A stretch of 5,243 nt of DNA from Urinicoccus sp. (GTDB lineage: Bacteria; Bacillota; Clostridia; Tissierellales; Peptoniphilaceae): the NCBI GenBank assembly GCA_029983435.1, contig JASBZN010000085.1, positions 1-5,243 on the forward strand, written 5' to 3'. Below are positions 5,227 through 5,243 of the stretch, in pieces; the first letter of the stretch is position 1; every line of letters begins with the position of its first letter. The notes beneath the pieces are model-generated. The model worked only from the letters and a program-made list of their open reading frames with translations, was not told where the DNA came from and did no database searches. The position numbers and the translations under genes were made by a program.

Positions 5227-5243
5227 ATGTATTGTATAAATTG
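5227..5243 (+). CDS. Start of an unidentified gene, cut by window end
   Basis: Only five full codons are visible (M-Y-C-I-N, then TG-). The start is well supported: AAGGAGGGG (5214-5222) stands just upstream at normal spacing, and an extended -10 promoter lies about 55 bases before it. The sixth codon begins TG, so it may be Cys, which would give C-I-N-C, the first half of a zinc-ribbon type motif. It could equally be Trp. No function can be assigned. Confidence 0.6.

Overview
The window looks like chromosomal housekeeping DNA from a low-GC Gram-positive anaerobe of the Firmicutes, perhaps a Clostridia- or Tissierellia-type organism. Evidence for this is the AT-rich intergenic DNA, strong AGGAGG ribosome binding sites, TATAAT-type promoters, and the classic Firmicute gene order dnaX-ybaB-recR. 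The genus assignment is a guess. I see no insertion sequence, phage gene, tRNA, rRNA or CRISPR array.

Left part, + strand (1-1999): the 3' portion of an APC-family amino acid permease, cut at the window edge inside its first membrane helix, overlaps by 20 bases with larB. LarB is the carboxylase/hydrolase that starts nickel-pincer nucleotide synthesis. No larC, larE or larA is visible, so the context of larB is unresolved. A bidirectional hairpin terminator separates larB from the convergent recR.

Middle part, - strand (2041-4641, promoter near 4663-4671): the operon dnaX -> ybaB/ebfC -> recR. These encode the clamp-loader ATPase subunit, a nucleoid-associated DNA-binding protein and a recombination mediator. 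The genes are tightly packed: 18 bases between dnaX and ybaB, none between ybaB and recR. Inside dnaX, just after the ATPase/collar domains, lies an in-frame A AAA AAG heptamer. It is followed after 6 bases by a GC-rich stem-loop that contains a -1-frame TAG. This is the architecture that produces the short gamma subunit in E. coli. A second slippery heptamer (A AAA AAA) lies 42 bases upstream.

Right part, + strand (4642-5243): a 160-base divergent intergenic region precedes a small gene (4802-5068) for a predicted lipoprotein. After Cys-Gly its mature part consists only of Ala, Asn, Gln and Glu, encoded almost entirely by one codon per residue and ending in four 21-base heptad repeats. It has its own strong terminator. 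The window ends with an extended -10 promoter, a strong RBS and the first five codons of another gene. The longest gene-free stretches are 160 bases (4642-4801) and 158 bases (5069-5226); their contents are itemised.

The two most interesting items are the predicted dnaX frameshift signal and the four-amino-acid lipoprotein.
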